Shown piece after piece: positions 39,794 to 52,988 of a stretch of 64,000 bases of DNA. Numbering within the stretch: the first letter of the stretch is position 1; each line of letters begins with the position of its first letter. Made by a program: the position numbers and the translations under genes. The DNA lies in NCBI RefSeq assembly GCF_000220395.1, contig NW_004086894.1:36437-100436 (forward strand), written 5' to 3'. The notes below the pieces were generated by a model. It saw nothing but the letters and a program-made list of their open reading frames with translations, ran no database searches and was not told where the DNA came from. Origin of the DNA: Ichthyophthirius multifiliis. Its lineage: Eukaryota > Ciliophora > Oligohymenophorea > Hymenostomatida.

Positions 39794-42162
39794 TTAATTT
39801 TGTTTTATTTTATTTAATTTATATATTAAATTATATATATCTAATTTTATAATTATTTAATGTTTTTTTCTTTATTTTTTCTTTAAAGTATATTATTAAT
39901 ATCTTCATTTTAATTAAAAATAAATATAGGATATTTTTAATTTTTAATATTTAATAAAAAATAATAGGCTTTTATTTTTTCATATATTTTTATATTTAAA
40001 TTATATTTAATTCACTATATTATTTTAAATTATTTAATTTTTAAACTTTTTTTTTAATTCATTTTTTCAAATATTATTAATTATATTTTATTAGATTAAA
40101 ATTAAATTATAAAAAATTATAATAGAGTATATAATATTTGTAATAAGATATGAATAAATATAAAAATATGTAAAAAATAAATTTAATATTATATTTAGTT
40201 TTTAATAAATTGAAAAAATAAAAATGGCAAAAAAAATGGATAATAGGCTTTTAAAAAAATAAAAGTAAATGTAATATAATTTATATGCCAAGTAATATTG
40301 ATTTATATTAAATTTCATGACCGGCCAGGAAAATTAATAAATAAATGCTATTCATATATTTTAATTTTTTAAAATAATTTTCTTATTTTAAAAATATACA
40401 CTATTTTTTTATATATGTACTTATTTTAATTTAAACTAATAAAAAAATTTTTTAAGATTAATCAAAATAAATATCTTTTTTTTATAATTTTAATTCTAAA
40501 TATAAATATATTTTTATGATTTTTTTTTTATTTATATAAATAAATTATATTTTTAGTAAATCAATTAAAATTTAAATATATATAAAGAAAAAAATATATT
40601 TATTATTTCATTTGATAGAACATAAGAAAAATATATTTATTTAAAATAGTTATGTATAAATATATTTATATTAGTATTATAATCCAATTAAAAATATTTT
40701 ATTGGAAAATTTAAAAATTTATTTTTTAAAATAATGTAAACATATTGATACGGAATTTTCTTTTGTTTAATTAAATTTTTTTTTTTTTTAGTTTTAATTA
40801 ATTTCGTATTTAAAATAAATAATAAATGTATATTATTTTAAAAATAATTTTTAATATGATTTTAAATTATATTATTTTAATTTTTATTCTTTTCAATAAT
40901 TTTTTATTGAATATTTAACAATCTTTATATACAATTATTTGTTATATATTTAAAAGTTAAGCAATGAGCAATGTAATGTAAACAAAATACGAACATTATT
41001 TTATATATATATTAATTTCTATATATAAAATAAATTATTTCATATTTTAATTTTATATGTATTTTTTTTTTCAGTTTTAATTAATTTATTTATTGATTAA
41101 AATAATCTATATTTTTATGTATACAATCACTTTAAATTATTATATTTTCAAAAAAATAAAACAATTTTTTTACATATTATTAATATTTTTTATTATCATA
41201 TTAATATTAAAATATCTTTTTTAAAATAGAGTAAAAAATACATAAATTAGAAATTATAATATAATTAATTAAATATATTAAAAAATATATATTAATTATA
41301 AAATATAAAATAACTTAAGTAAAATAAAAAATATTATTTAAAATTATATTATATATATATATATTTTTTCTTTTACATTTGAATATTAATATATTAGTTG
41401 ATGTTATTTTTTTAAATTTAAAAAAAAGTATTATTATAAATATTAGCTTATTTAATCATTTAATAATGTTTGTATTTTATTTTTATATATATATTTAAAT
41501 ATAAGGAAAAAAAAACTAATAATAATTTTTTTCTTATATTTTTTTTAATAAAAATTAGGATTTATATTAAATTTTTTTTTATTTTAAATGCATTAAAATT
41601 ATAAAAGAAAATAGAAAATAAAAAACAAGAAGATTATTTTATTTAAAATAAATATATTATTAAAATAAAAAAAGTTTAAAAATATAATATAATGAAAATT
41701 TATGTTTAATATAAAAATACTATTTAAAATAAAATTAATTATTTAAATGTTATTTATAAATTTTATTTATTAAATAGTTAGAATATAAAAAAATTATAAT
41801 AAATAAAATTAAATTTTTTCTAATGTTTTCTTGATATTTAATTTTATTAATATTTTTAGTTTTTAAGTTAGTTATATATATATGATGTTAAAATTTTATT
41901 TAAAAAAAAAAAGAGTTTCTATAATAATTTTTATAAAATAAAAGTACAATATAAAAATAAAATAGTATAAATTATTAATTATCATTAATTTAAAAAATAA
42001 TAAATTATTTAAAATAAAAAAAAATTATATTTAATTTTTTAATTATAAATATATATAAGTAAGACTGCTTTATTAATAAAATTACTTAAAATAATAAAAA
42101 ATCAAATATATAATAATTAAATTAATAAAAATAAATTAAATAAAAAAATATTAGAAAAAAAC
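39794..42162. other. Long A/T-rich stretch, mostly without genes
   Basis: Apart from a possible upstream exon near 39830-40020 (minus strand), this is TA, ATT and homopolymer sequence. At 40224-40298 a short plus-strand frame reads MAKKMDNRLLKKQKQMQ before TGA, followed by an unusually GC-rich ACCGGCCAGG at 40320-40329. It could be the first exon or relic of a small protein; an E2-type N terminus is possible but not supported further. Confidence 0.4.
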
Positions 42163-43859
42163 ATGTATCCTTGTTAATTGTTTAATGAAATGTGCTATAA
42201 AAACTATAATTATCCTTTATACTATACATTAGTTCCTGTTTATCAATAAGTTAATTACTATCCGTAGTATTAATACTAAGAAAAACAAAGTCTAATTATA
42301 TAACCAGAGTAATATATCTAAAATTAAGTATTTTCTATAAAAAATTAGAGTGAAAAGTAAAATATATAAATATTTAGGATTTTTTTTAAAATAATATAGT
42401 ACAATAAAATAAAAAGGTTAAGACGAAATAATACAAATAGAAAACTATTAAAAAGAAAAAAATATTAAGATCAAAGTGAATTCCATTTAAAATATATAAA
42501 TAACGAAAAATAATGAATTTAATAGCTATTAATATAGTAATAATTAAAATCTTAATGAAACCAATAATAATTAAGAAATAAGTAATTAATAAATTTAAAA
42601 AACTATATTATAAGCTTAAAAATTAAAATAAAAATTATAATTAAAATATAAAAATCTCCCCAGTAATAAATATTAATATATTATTTATTAATAAAATTTA
42701 TATAAATATAAAAAGAGTTAATAATTTTCTTTAAAAATATATAAACAAATAACAATATAAATCTAAATAAAAGAGAAAATATTGTTTATTATAATAAATT
42801 ATTATAATAATTATTTAAAACAGATATTTAAACCATATAATTTATATATATTATATATATATTACTTTTTGTATAGCTTTTTTTTTTTTTAATTTTTCTA
42901 TATAAAAACTCAATTAATTAATAAAAATGCAAAATAATTAATATTCTCAAAGCCTTTATATTTGATAATTATATTTTTTAAAAAAAATAAGATAAAATCA
43001 AAAAAAACAAAAAATATTGTCAATAATTAATATATATTTATTAATCTATATTTAATATTTATTTATTTTATTATTATATATTAGATAATAATTAAAATCC
43101 TATTAAAAAAACTACTATATAAGTATTAGAAGAAGCCTAATAGAAGATTAGAGAAAGTGTTTTTTATAAAAACTAAAACTTGGTTTTTACATATAAATTT
43201 AACGAATAATTTACTCTTAAAAAATCTGATTTAAAGAATGAAGAAATTATTTTCTCAAATATAAAATCTAATAGAGTTAATAATGTTTGTATGTTAAAAA
43301 AAAAAAACAAAAGTTAAAATAAAATTCCAAATTTCACAATCTAAACAAATTATTTATGTATAAACTACTAGCTGCATTTTCAATAAAAAACTTCAACTAA
43401 TTATAAGTACCCTAATTTTTGCATTCTTTATTGTTAAGATTAATTATTCAAATCAAAAATTCAATAAAATAAATGAAAATATATAATAAAAAAACAGAGT
43501 TTTTCTCCCATGATCACTATAATGCATTATTTCTACACTTAAATGAATCTACTATATAATATTTAGCATAAAGTGAGTTCTCTGTATATTTACATAGGCT
43601 TTGCTTTAAATTAAACATAGATCTAAAAGATTAATCATATGATAATTTTTTAATCTAAAACTAATAGAAAATACAATATGTTAATATATTAAAAAGGTTC
43701 TGTTGTTAAATTGTATAAAATTCAAATATGTTAGGAGACAGTGAATAAAATAAATAAAAAAATTAAACATAATAATAATAAATTAGAAAGATATACACTT
43801 AAAGAGCATTAAAAGGAATTAATAATTTAAATTAAGGAATTTTAGTTAAAAGATTTTGA
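42163..43859 (+). CDS. Unknown protein with Gln/Asn-rich N-terminal half
   Basis: Not recognised. It starts MYPCQLFNEMCYKNYN, continues with a Tyr/Pro/Gln-rich stretch, then a low-complexity Gln/Asn region. The C-terminal half is better structured, with QVLEEAQQKIRESVFYKN, LVFTYKFNEQFTLKK and EFFSHDHYNALFLHLN. A GT-AG intron near 43433-43499 restores frame before the last segment. A T12 run near 42880-42891 and TA tracts around 42840-42870 and 43020-43085 suggest one or two further introns. Stop is TGA 43857-43859. The middle exon structure is uncertain, and no domain could be assigned. Confidence 0.5.
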
Positions 43860-44721
43860 AATTCATATATAAATTTTATATTTTTCTTTTATTAATATTT
43901 TTTTATATATGAAGAAATATATTTATAATTTATTTTTATATTTTTTGTATTTTTAATAAAATTATATAATTTTAACTTATAAATTATTTTTTCTAATTTT
44001 AGTTTTATTCAATTTAATTATGATAATATAATTTAAATTTAAATCTGCAATATTTAATGAAAATTGAAAAAATATAAATTTCATACAAAAAATATTTTAA
44101 ATGAACTTATAAAATTTATATATTTGTAAATAGATGAATAAATAAATTAAATAAAAAAATTTATAATTTATTAAAAATTATTTTCAAAATTAAAAATAGA
44201 TTTGATGGAAAAAATAAAATAAAGTAAAAATGATATAAAAAATAGATAAAAAAGAATCATAAAGATAACAAAATATAATATAATAAAAATATATAAATAA
44301 TAAAAAAATAAAAAAAATGTGTATGATAATATATATATTAATTTATTTATTTATATAAAATAATTTAAAATATATATATATATATATTTTTATATTTTAT
44401 ATATTTATATATTTATATATTTATTTATTTATATATTAATTTTTTATATATTATCTTTATTTTATTTTAATATATTATTTATTTAATTATATTTTTATAT
44501 CTTAATAGTTTTATATCTTTTTTTATCATAATAATTATATATTAATTTAAATTAAAATTAAAATAATTTTATATAATAAAGTAAATATTTTATAATTTTT
44601 TTTTTTTTATATTTCTTTTTAATTTTTTTTATAAATAGTAATATAAATTTTATTATTTTAAATTTTTTAGTTTTCCTTTTCATATGTTTATTAAGTATTA
44701 AATAAAATCATATAAAAATTA
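43860..44721. other. Convergent intergenic stretch
   Basis: TA repeats near 44385-44450 and T runs between two 3' ends. No coding frame seen. Confidence 0.5.
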
Positions 44722-45787
44722 TCATATAAATTTATTTGTTATATAATTTTTTGTAGCATGCCATAAAGTAGCTCTCTCTTTAGCTTTATTAATTTTTGAA
44801 ATATCATCTTAATTTGTTTTTAGAATTTTTAATATAGAAGTTTATAGCAGTTAAGCCTCATAATAATCATGTCCTTCTAAATAAGCAATATACTAAACAA
44901 TAACATTTTTGAGATATTCACTATTAACTTATTATTGTTACGATTATTAGTTCTATTAATTTGTATCTTTTTTTAAATTACCTATATTAATATTATCTAT
45001 CGAATTTGATTTAAATAAATTTATATTAAATAAATTTTCTTATTAGAATTCCTAACTTTCTTCGGTTTTTTTACTTCATTATTATTTTTTTTAAATATTC
45101 AATTTATTTTTTAATATCTCCATCAATTACTTCTGTTTATAAATTTTTTTCTTCTTTAAAAGATTCAATTTTATCATTTTCTTTAATATTTTTTTACATT
45201 AAGGAATTTTCCAATTATTTATTTTTTTCCAATAAAAACTCAATCTCATTTCTAAGTTTTAAATAGTCATTTAATTTTTAAGAATTCGCCATTTTTTTAC
45301 TGAACAAGTTTTAATTCTATTTATTTTATTACATGTCCTTTAATAATTATTCAGCTTTAAAGCTTTCAAATTGCTCTTTTATTTTCTCTAAACTCAAAAT
45401 AACTTCGTTTTTACTTTTTAATTCATTATTTAATTATTTTATTTCTTCAAATAAATCCCCATTTTATTAATATTATTATTTTTTTCCTTATTCCTATTCC
45501 CTTTTTCCCCATAATTAACATAGATAATTATAATCAATTTCACCAGGATTTATAGGCTAATTAAATATATATTATTTTTCATTAAAAATATGCTTTTGTA
45601 AAAATTAGATTATATTTTCTAAATCTTTTTTTAAAAGTTTTTATTCTTTGTAATTTTTTATGTATTTTGCTTCAAGCTTTGATAATTTGGTACTTGTAAC
45701 TTTTATTTCTTTTATTTTTTCCTTTAATAATAGAATTAAACTTTCATTACTTATTTAATCATTTATAATAATTTCGTTTTCAGCCAT
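44722..45787 (-). CDS. GRIP-domain golgin (coiled-coil Golgi tether)
   Basis: About 355 residues. It starts MAENEIIINDQISNESL and is mostly heptad-rich coiled coil (KLSKLEAKYIKN, NEIEFLLEKNKQLEN). The C terminus carries a GRIP-type segment, EYLKNVIVQYIAYLEG, followed by SILKILKTNQDDISKI. In the family this binds the GTPase Arl1 on the trans-Golgi, with the conserved Tyr as contact; the Tyr after Glu in EYLKN is present. The coiled coil would capture vesicles. The frame changes between an A8 and an A7 run near 45083-45106: either one extra base or two missing ones is needed. Both sides read as protein, so an assembly error is the simplest reading. Stop is TGA 44724-44722. Confidence 0.72.
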
Positions 45788-46673
45788 TTTTTAAATTTAT
45801 ATTTTTTTTTTAAATTATATTAAAATTTTATAATGAAATATGTATATAAAATAATATTTAATATTAATATTTAATAATAAATATATAGATATTTATAAAG
45901 AAAAAGAATTATAAAATACATATAAATATGTATATATATATAATCATATATATATATATATAAAATATATATATATATATATATATAATATATAAATATT
46001 TATATATTATTTATTCATTCAATTTTTTTATAACATAAAAATAATTTATTTATTTTTTTTATATATACTATTACAGTTATTTTGTTTATTATTATAATTA
46101 TATAATATTAAATAAAAATTTAATTCAAGTTATTTTTTTTTAATGGATATAAAATATAACTAATAATATTTTTTTGAATATTAAAAGTTAATACAATAAG
46201 GATATTTTAAAAAGATCATATAAATAATTTAAAAGCAAGATAAAAAATAGTCATAATTTTTATTAAATAATTAACAATTAATTTAATAATGTCGAATTTT
46301 TATTTTTTGTTCATTAAAAATTTTAAATAAATATTAATAAAAAAATAAATTTGGATAAAATGTTTCAACTATTAAAATTCTTAATTAATGTGTTCAAAAA
46401 ATAAAAATATGGTATGAAATATTATCAAAAAATTAAGAAAGAAAATCATTAGTTTAATTTACTATTGAATAATAGGATTATATTAACAGAAATTATATTA
46501 AAGATAAAAATAATAATAAATAATAAGACAAATAATAAAGTTTTAAAAATTATTTTTAAAAGTAAATATATTTTAAATAAAATAAGTTGAGTTTCATATA
46601 AATGAATATTGGAAATAACTAATTTAATTATGTTATAAGCTATTTTAATTTTACAAAATGTATATAAATTAAT

Positions 46674-46743
<70 letters not shown>

Positions 46744-46809
46744 CATATAAATAATTATTCTTTTTTTATAATATGATAATTTATATTTATTAAGCTAGGG
46801 ATAACATGA
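45788..46809. other. Spacer with long TA repeats
   Basis: TA microsatellites at about 45940-45990 and a 65-base one at about 46676-46741. A plus-strand frame from ATG 46360 (MFQLLKFLINVFKK) may be the first exon of the next gene, with the TA repeat in its intron. Confidence 0.5.
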
Positions 46810-48844
46810 GTTATCTTTAAAATACTTGTAAATTGCAAACAATATATTAATAAAATAAGAATATATGAATTCTATAGTATTATTAATTTTTTAAAAAATT
46901 AATAATTATTAAATAAGGATATTTCAACAATAGATATATGTTGTTCATTAAAATATGAAATAATTTTAGTTTATTTACAATCGGAACAGTTTAAAAATAA
47001 AAATATTTTATATAATAAATTTAATTTTTTTTTTTTAATAAAATAAAGATTTGATAGCTGCTTAGATGAAATAGTAGTAATATGCATATTATTATAAAAA
47101 TTAGTTAGTTTTTATTATTTTGACAATTATAATTCAAAATTATAAGATTAAAATTTTAAAATTAACCGAAAACATAAACGAAAATATGAATTATATATAA
47201 AGAAATTGATATTAGTATTAATATATGGGCATATAATATACGAATATAAAGAAAATCTTGAAAAACATACTGAAACAGTAAAGCTGGCAAGCTGGATAGT
47301 GAGAAAATATTTAAATCAAAATATGGAAATGAAGATAATAACAAATACTTATGAAAAACAATATTTTGAAAAATACTCTTAATATCAAGAATAAACGGGG
47401 GAAATAAATAAAATAATAAAAAACGCATTTTAAATTAAAACAAATTATTTGAGTGAATAAAAAAATTAGAAAAATAGAAATTTAAATTAAGAAATAAATA
47501 ATGTTTTTAATCAATTTTTATACAATAAATATAGAATTAAAGAATTAAATAATAGCTAATTTATTATAAAATATAATTCTTTAGATAATAAAAATAATAA
47601 TACTATAGAATAGTCTAAATTTTCAACTAAAAATAAAGAAAACATTCTCAGTACTTTCCAAAATGAAGAAGAAAGTACTACTATTTAAACTTTGTCTAAA
47701 AATATAAATAATAATGAAAGAATTTTTTTTTCGAAATAAATTTCAGTATAATAAGATAATACAATGAACAATTCTATTTCTTAAAAAAAATAGAAAATAA
47801 ATAAAAATAAATATTACGAAAATTTTTTATTTAATTACCCAAATAAAGATTATAAAACTTTAATATTTAAAATTTAATAAGAAAAAAATAATAATTTCAA
47901 AAAAGTAAAAAATATAAATTATATATATATATATATATAAATATTTATATATATATATATATATAGTAATATACTAACATTTCATCAAAATATTTTAAAA
48001 ATAATAACTAAACATATGAAAATATACAATAAATATATTAACTAAATAATAATTCTATATAAAATTTAGATTATTTCACCCAATAATTAATATGTAAAAA
48101 AATGCTAGAAGTAAAATAATTTAACTCTTTAAAATAAATAAACTAAGACTTCATTGAAATTTCAAATTAAATTTCAATATAAAAAAAAGAACAAGATTTT
48201 TAAATAAACTCTATACAATTAAAAGTAAATTAAAAATATAAAAATAAAATAAAAATATATTAATAAGAAAATCTATGGAAATCTAAGTTAAGAAAAAAAT
48301 AAAAAAATAAATAATAAACTAGATAATATTTTAAATATTAATTAATCACAAATAGAGGTAAAATAGGATACTCTTTTATTTAATAATCATTATAGAACAT
48401 TATCTTAGATAGAAGAAAGAAAAGAAAACTAAAAATAATAATAAAAGCAAATCATATAATTATTAAACTCTAGAAAAAAAAAAAAACGAGAAAATTTAAA
48501 GGAATTAATATTAAAACATGATGATAAATTCTAGGTTAAAAAATTAAAAGAATATATTGAATAATATAATAATTAAAATTAACATAAAGAAGAATAATAA
48601 ATATATTAATTTAAGAAATATGATATATTTATAAAATAATTAATAGAAGAAAAATAAAAATAAATTAATACAACAGTCCAAGACCTGAAAATTTAAGCAA
48701 AAAAAGAATGCGAAAGTAGTTTTCTTAATAAATTATTCTAAGATATTAAACATTAAATACCTTCGAATTAGGTATCAATAAAAGAAGATAAGTAAACACA
48801 ATATATCAAGTATTTATATTATTTAAAATATATATATATATATA

Positions 48845-48888
<44 letters not shown>

Positions 48889-49186
48889 ATAAAAAGCTTA
48901 AAATTTTAATGAAAAAATTATGTTTAAATTTGGAAATTTAGCAAAAAGTGCAAGTTCATAATCATGTAATTAAAGTTAAAAATAAGATAAATCAATATAT
49001 GATAATGCAATAAAAAATATTTATGTAAGTGTTAATAAAAAAAAATAAGATAATGAAAATCAAATCAAATAAATAGAAAACGAAATAAGTAATAAATAAT
49101 AATAATAATAATAAAATTAATAATAATTATAATAATAATAATAATAATAAAAATAAAAATAAAAATAATAATTATTAATATAATGA
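46810..49186 (+). CDS. Large coiled-coil protein of unknown function
   Basis: Not recognised. The frame is open from 46810 after a TGA, with no ATG at its head, so the start is probably in an upstream exon, perhaps at 46360. The first third is helical and fairly hydrophobic (LILVLIYGHIIYEYKENL). The middle is Ser/Asn-rich, and the last third is a Lys/Glu/Gln coiled coil (RENLKELILKHDDKFQ, EYIEQYNNQN). Introns 47905-47966 and 48810-48888 are TA repeats with GT-AG ends and keep frame. A frame change near A7 runs at 48293-48307 needs one extra or two missing bases. The end is a Gln run from TAA repeats, then TGA 49184-49186. Neighbours give no functional hint. Confidence 0.55.
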
Positions 49187-49326
49187 TTTTAATAATTTTT
49201 TCTAAAAAATAATTTATAAATATTAAATATAATATTAATAAAATAGATATAAATAAATAAATTTTTATATATTTATTTTAATATATTTAATATATAAAAT
49301 TATTTTATATAAATATTTGAAATCTT

Positions 49327-50088
49327 TCAAATATTTTTTTTCCTATTATTATTATAAAATTCTTAATTTTTATTATTTCTATAATATTTATTATTTTCAA
49401 ACATATTTTTTATTTATTCTCTACTCATTTCTTTATTATTATTATATTTTTTATATTAATTTAATTTCTTATTTTCTCCTATTAATTTCTCTCTTCTTTC
49501 CGGATCAATAGGTTCTTCATCATTAAAAAAACTTTTTTTATAATTTTTATTATCTTATTATATTGTATATATTTCATTATTATAATAAATAGGTTCATTT
49601 TCTTCATAATCATCATCTACTTCCTCCTCGTATTCATATTAATTTAATTTTTTAAGTATTTAATTTTAATCTTATAATAGAATTTTTTTCGCCTATTCTT
49701 CTAATAAAGCATCATTTATTTCATCGGCTTGATCATAAACTAAATATGTATTATTAATTATCTCATCTTTTATTTTTTATATTTAATTATCTTTTTCAAG
49801 CTTATCTAAAGGATTTAAAGTATCTCCAAATTTTTTCAAATGAGATGTTTTTTTATAATCATCCTTTAAATTTGATGTATTTATTTATGTTATTATTTCA
49901 TTTGTTTTATCAGACAATAAATTCTAATCTAATTAATCTTCGATTTAATTATTTTCTAATTCACAATCTATTTTATATTTATTTACATTATTAGATAAAC
50001 TATCCTTATGATTTATATGATTTCCTTAATAACCTTTATTTTCTTAATTTACATTATTACAATCATTTTCATTAATTTCATAATTTTA

Positions 50089-50161
<73 letters not shown>

Positions 50162-52603
50162 CTTTCGTTATTATTATCTCCACCGTTATTATTGCTTCCT
50201 CCTTTTTTATTATTTGTTTCTTTTTCTTAATTATATTTTTCTTCCTTAATTTATTTTATTAATTCATTAGGTTTTATTTTCCCATTAACTAATTATTAGA
50301 CATCTGCAATGGTTATTTCTATAAACCTCTTAGTTCCTTTATCAAATATAATTGCTTTTTTTCCAATATCTCCATCAAATCTATTCTTTTTGATATCAAT
50401 AACTCTATAATGTTCTCTATTTTACATAATAATTACTTAATCGGCTTCCTAAGTAGCTTTTGCGCTTCCAAATACTGACGATATATTCAAATCTTCTCTA
50501 TCATCAACTTTTTTAGGATGAATAACTAAAGTTAAATGAATGTTTTTTTCAGTAGCTAATTTCCTAAAATTTTCTATAGCCTTATCTTATAAATCAAATT
50601 TATCAAATCCTTTCCCTTAAGTACCTAAAAGGAACTATAAATTATCAATAATCACATGTTATATATTATAAGCATAGATCGAATATTCAATTGTTTCTAA
50701 AATATTATTAATATTTGTGGAACCAAAAAAAGACATAAAATACATAGGAATGTTCTAAAATTACTCAGACCAATAAATAAATTTTTCGGGACTTTTGAAC
50801 AAATTTTCATTACTATATTATAAAACCATATTAGTTGCTAAAATCTCATTTTTTATTTCAAAAGATCCCCATAAAGTTGGAACTTACTAAAAAATTTATA
50901 AATAAAGAAAAAAAAAAATATATATATATATATATATAAAAATATATATATATATATAAATATATATATATATTTAATTATGCATATTAATTTGTATACT
51001 TTAGAACAAAAATCTAACGATAATTATGATAAAAATGTAGTTTTTCCGGAACCTGTTGGCCCTGTAAGTACAGTCATTTCCCCTTTTCTTAATCCTTTTA
51101 TTTTTTCGTTATAGAATTAAAAAGATGAACATTTTACTCCTTAATTTAAATCAAATTTAAATATTCTGTTATATACTTATTCTTTAATATCTTCGAATTT
51201 AAGGATATTTTTATCATGAATCGTTCTTGCTTCCTTTATATATTATATCATTTTATGTGGGTTTTTTCTCAATACATCATTAGCGTCCTTTTCTCCATTT
51301 TTAGTTAAGACAATAAAAGATCTATTTAAACCTAATTTCTCTGCTATTTTAGGGTAATTATTTTACCCAGCCTAATCATTATCCATCCAAAGGTAAATTT
51401 TTTCGAATTGTTCCAAGCAATTTATAACCTAACAAGGTAAATTACATGCCCCATTAGGTAACGAAATACTAGGAATGCCTGTTTCTTAAAAAACTGCCAT
51501 AGCATCATATTCTCCCTCTGTTATAACTATTTCTTTGGCATTAATAGGTACAGTGTTTAATCCAAAAAGCCCACTATAAATAAAAATATATACATAAATA
51601 CAAAAATATATAAATATATATATATATAATTATATATAATATTTATAAATATTTTTTTATTTTTATATATAAATAAATATTATATTTTTTATACCTTGAT
51701 TATCCAGAAGGTTTCATTCTCATAAATTATTTATTTTCCTTACCTACTCCTCTTATTTTACATTTAACTAATTTATATATACTAGTACTAATTTATTTAT
51801 CATTATTATTTTCATCCTAAAAGACATTTTTTATATTTCTATTTATTTTTTTAAACATCGGAAAGTAAATGCAGCATATATTCTAATTTTCTCCGTTTTT
51901 ATTTATAAAATTTTCCATTCCAATTCCTACTTTATATTTTTATAAAACTTCCAATTTTAAATGTCTTTGTTCTTTATTTTATTTACCCGTTAAATATTCA
52001 ATTTCATTTTTAAATTCTTCATTATTTAATAATTACTATATATATATGTGAAATTCACTATCGTCTAATTGACTCTCCATTTAATTTTAAAACTCATTTT
52101 AATATTTTAAATAGTCATTTAAAATTATATTTTTTGACAATAGATTCTTAAAATCATACCATGAACCTTTTATTGAACATCTAAAGCAATTAAATGAACC
52201 ATTTTATTTCTTTATGTTCAATCTATAGGCATTTGTGGGATCATCATTATGCTGTTTTGGACAAAAAGGGCACCATTAGACTCTTATAAATTCCCCGTTT
52301 GTTGAATTAATGAATTTAAAGTTATGTTTTTCCAATTAATATTATATATCCTCTTCTTTTAATTAATAGTATTAACTCACTTAAGTTCTTTTCTGGAAAA
52401 AATCATTATCATATGTATTTGAAGAATTATAATTTTAATAATTTTTTAATTTGGATTATCTTAATTATTGTTATTATCCGTTGTAAAGTATTTTTTTATT
52501 AAATTTTTAAAATTATATTTGGAAATATTTATGGTTTTAAATATTTTGTATTTTTTATGAATTTTAATTATGATTTAGTTATTAATTTTATGTAATTTAT
52601 CAT
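49327..52603 (-). CDS. TWNK: Mitochondrial DNA helicase TWINKLE-like, with primase-type N domain
   Basis: DnaB-family hexameric helicase for mitochondrial DNA replication. N terminus [18 protein letters not shown] looks like an import signal. A zinc-site region shows WCPFC and CFRC. The TOPRIM part has EGEYDAMA and the acidic DNDQAG, so the primase-like half is better preserved than in animals. Linker and helicase follow: [11 protein letters not shown] (Walker A), [20 protein letters not shown] (Walker B) and [10 protein letters not shown]. Introns 51574-51694 and 50887-50999 keep frame. An A7 run near 52501-52507 shifts frame between the import signal and the rest. After the helicase comes a tail of about 280 residues with a long Asn run and acidic patches, absent from animal TWINKLE. 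Stop is TGA 49329-49327. Confidence 0.9.
50089..50158 (-). repeat. (ATT)23-type repeat encoding poly-Asn in TWINKLE
   Basis: Uninterrupted ATT units on the plus strand. The minus-strand reading frame gives AAT codons, placing more than 20 Asn between GGDNNNESG and [11 protein letters not shown] in the C-terminal tail. Confidence 0.9.
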
Positions 52604-52988
52604 TTTTTAGTTTTTATATTATTGGAAATTTAATTTTAATCTTTTTTATTTTAATTTTTAGTAAATTTTAAAATTAAACTATCTTATTATTTTTTGAAAA
52701 ATTTATTTTTATTATAAATATTATATTTAAAAAAATAATGTTTTTATTTATAAATAAATAAAACAAAAAAATTATATAATTATAAATAAAATAAACAAAT
52801 AGAAATATTTTGCAGAAGACTGATAAAATAAATATAATATAATAAAAATATATATATATATATATTAATATTAATATAAATATTAATTTAAAATAGAAAT
52901 ATATATATAAAAAAATATTATAAATATAAACACATTTTCTTAATTTATTTTTTGTCAAAAAATAAAAAGTAAAAATATAAAAATAAAT

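Noticed and set aside
46676-46741. Long TA repeat considered as telomere or centromere-like DNA
   Set aside because: Ciliate telomeres of this group are G-rich; many similar TA tracts lie in introns here, so it is an ordinary microsatellite.
50008-50262. Plus-strand poly-Ile open frame
   Set aside because: Antisense of the Asn-rich TWINKLE tail, whose minus-strand frame is supported by the helicase domain.
52674-52958. Minus-strand Ile/Tyr/Phe-rich open frame
   Set aside because: Low-complexity A/T sequence in the spacer between TWINKLE and the TBC1D5-like gene. No motif was seen.
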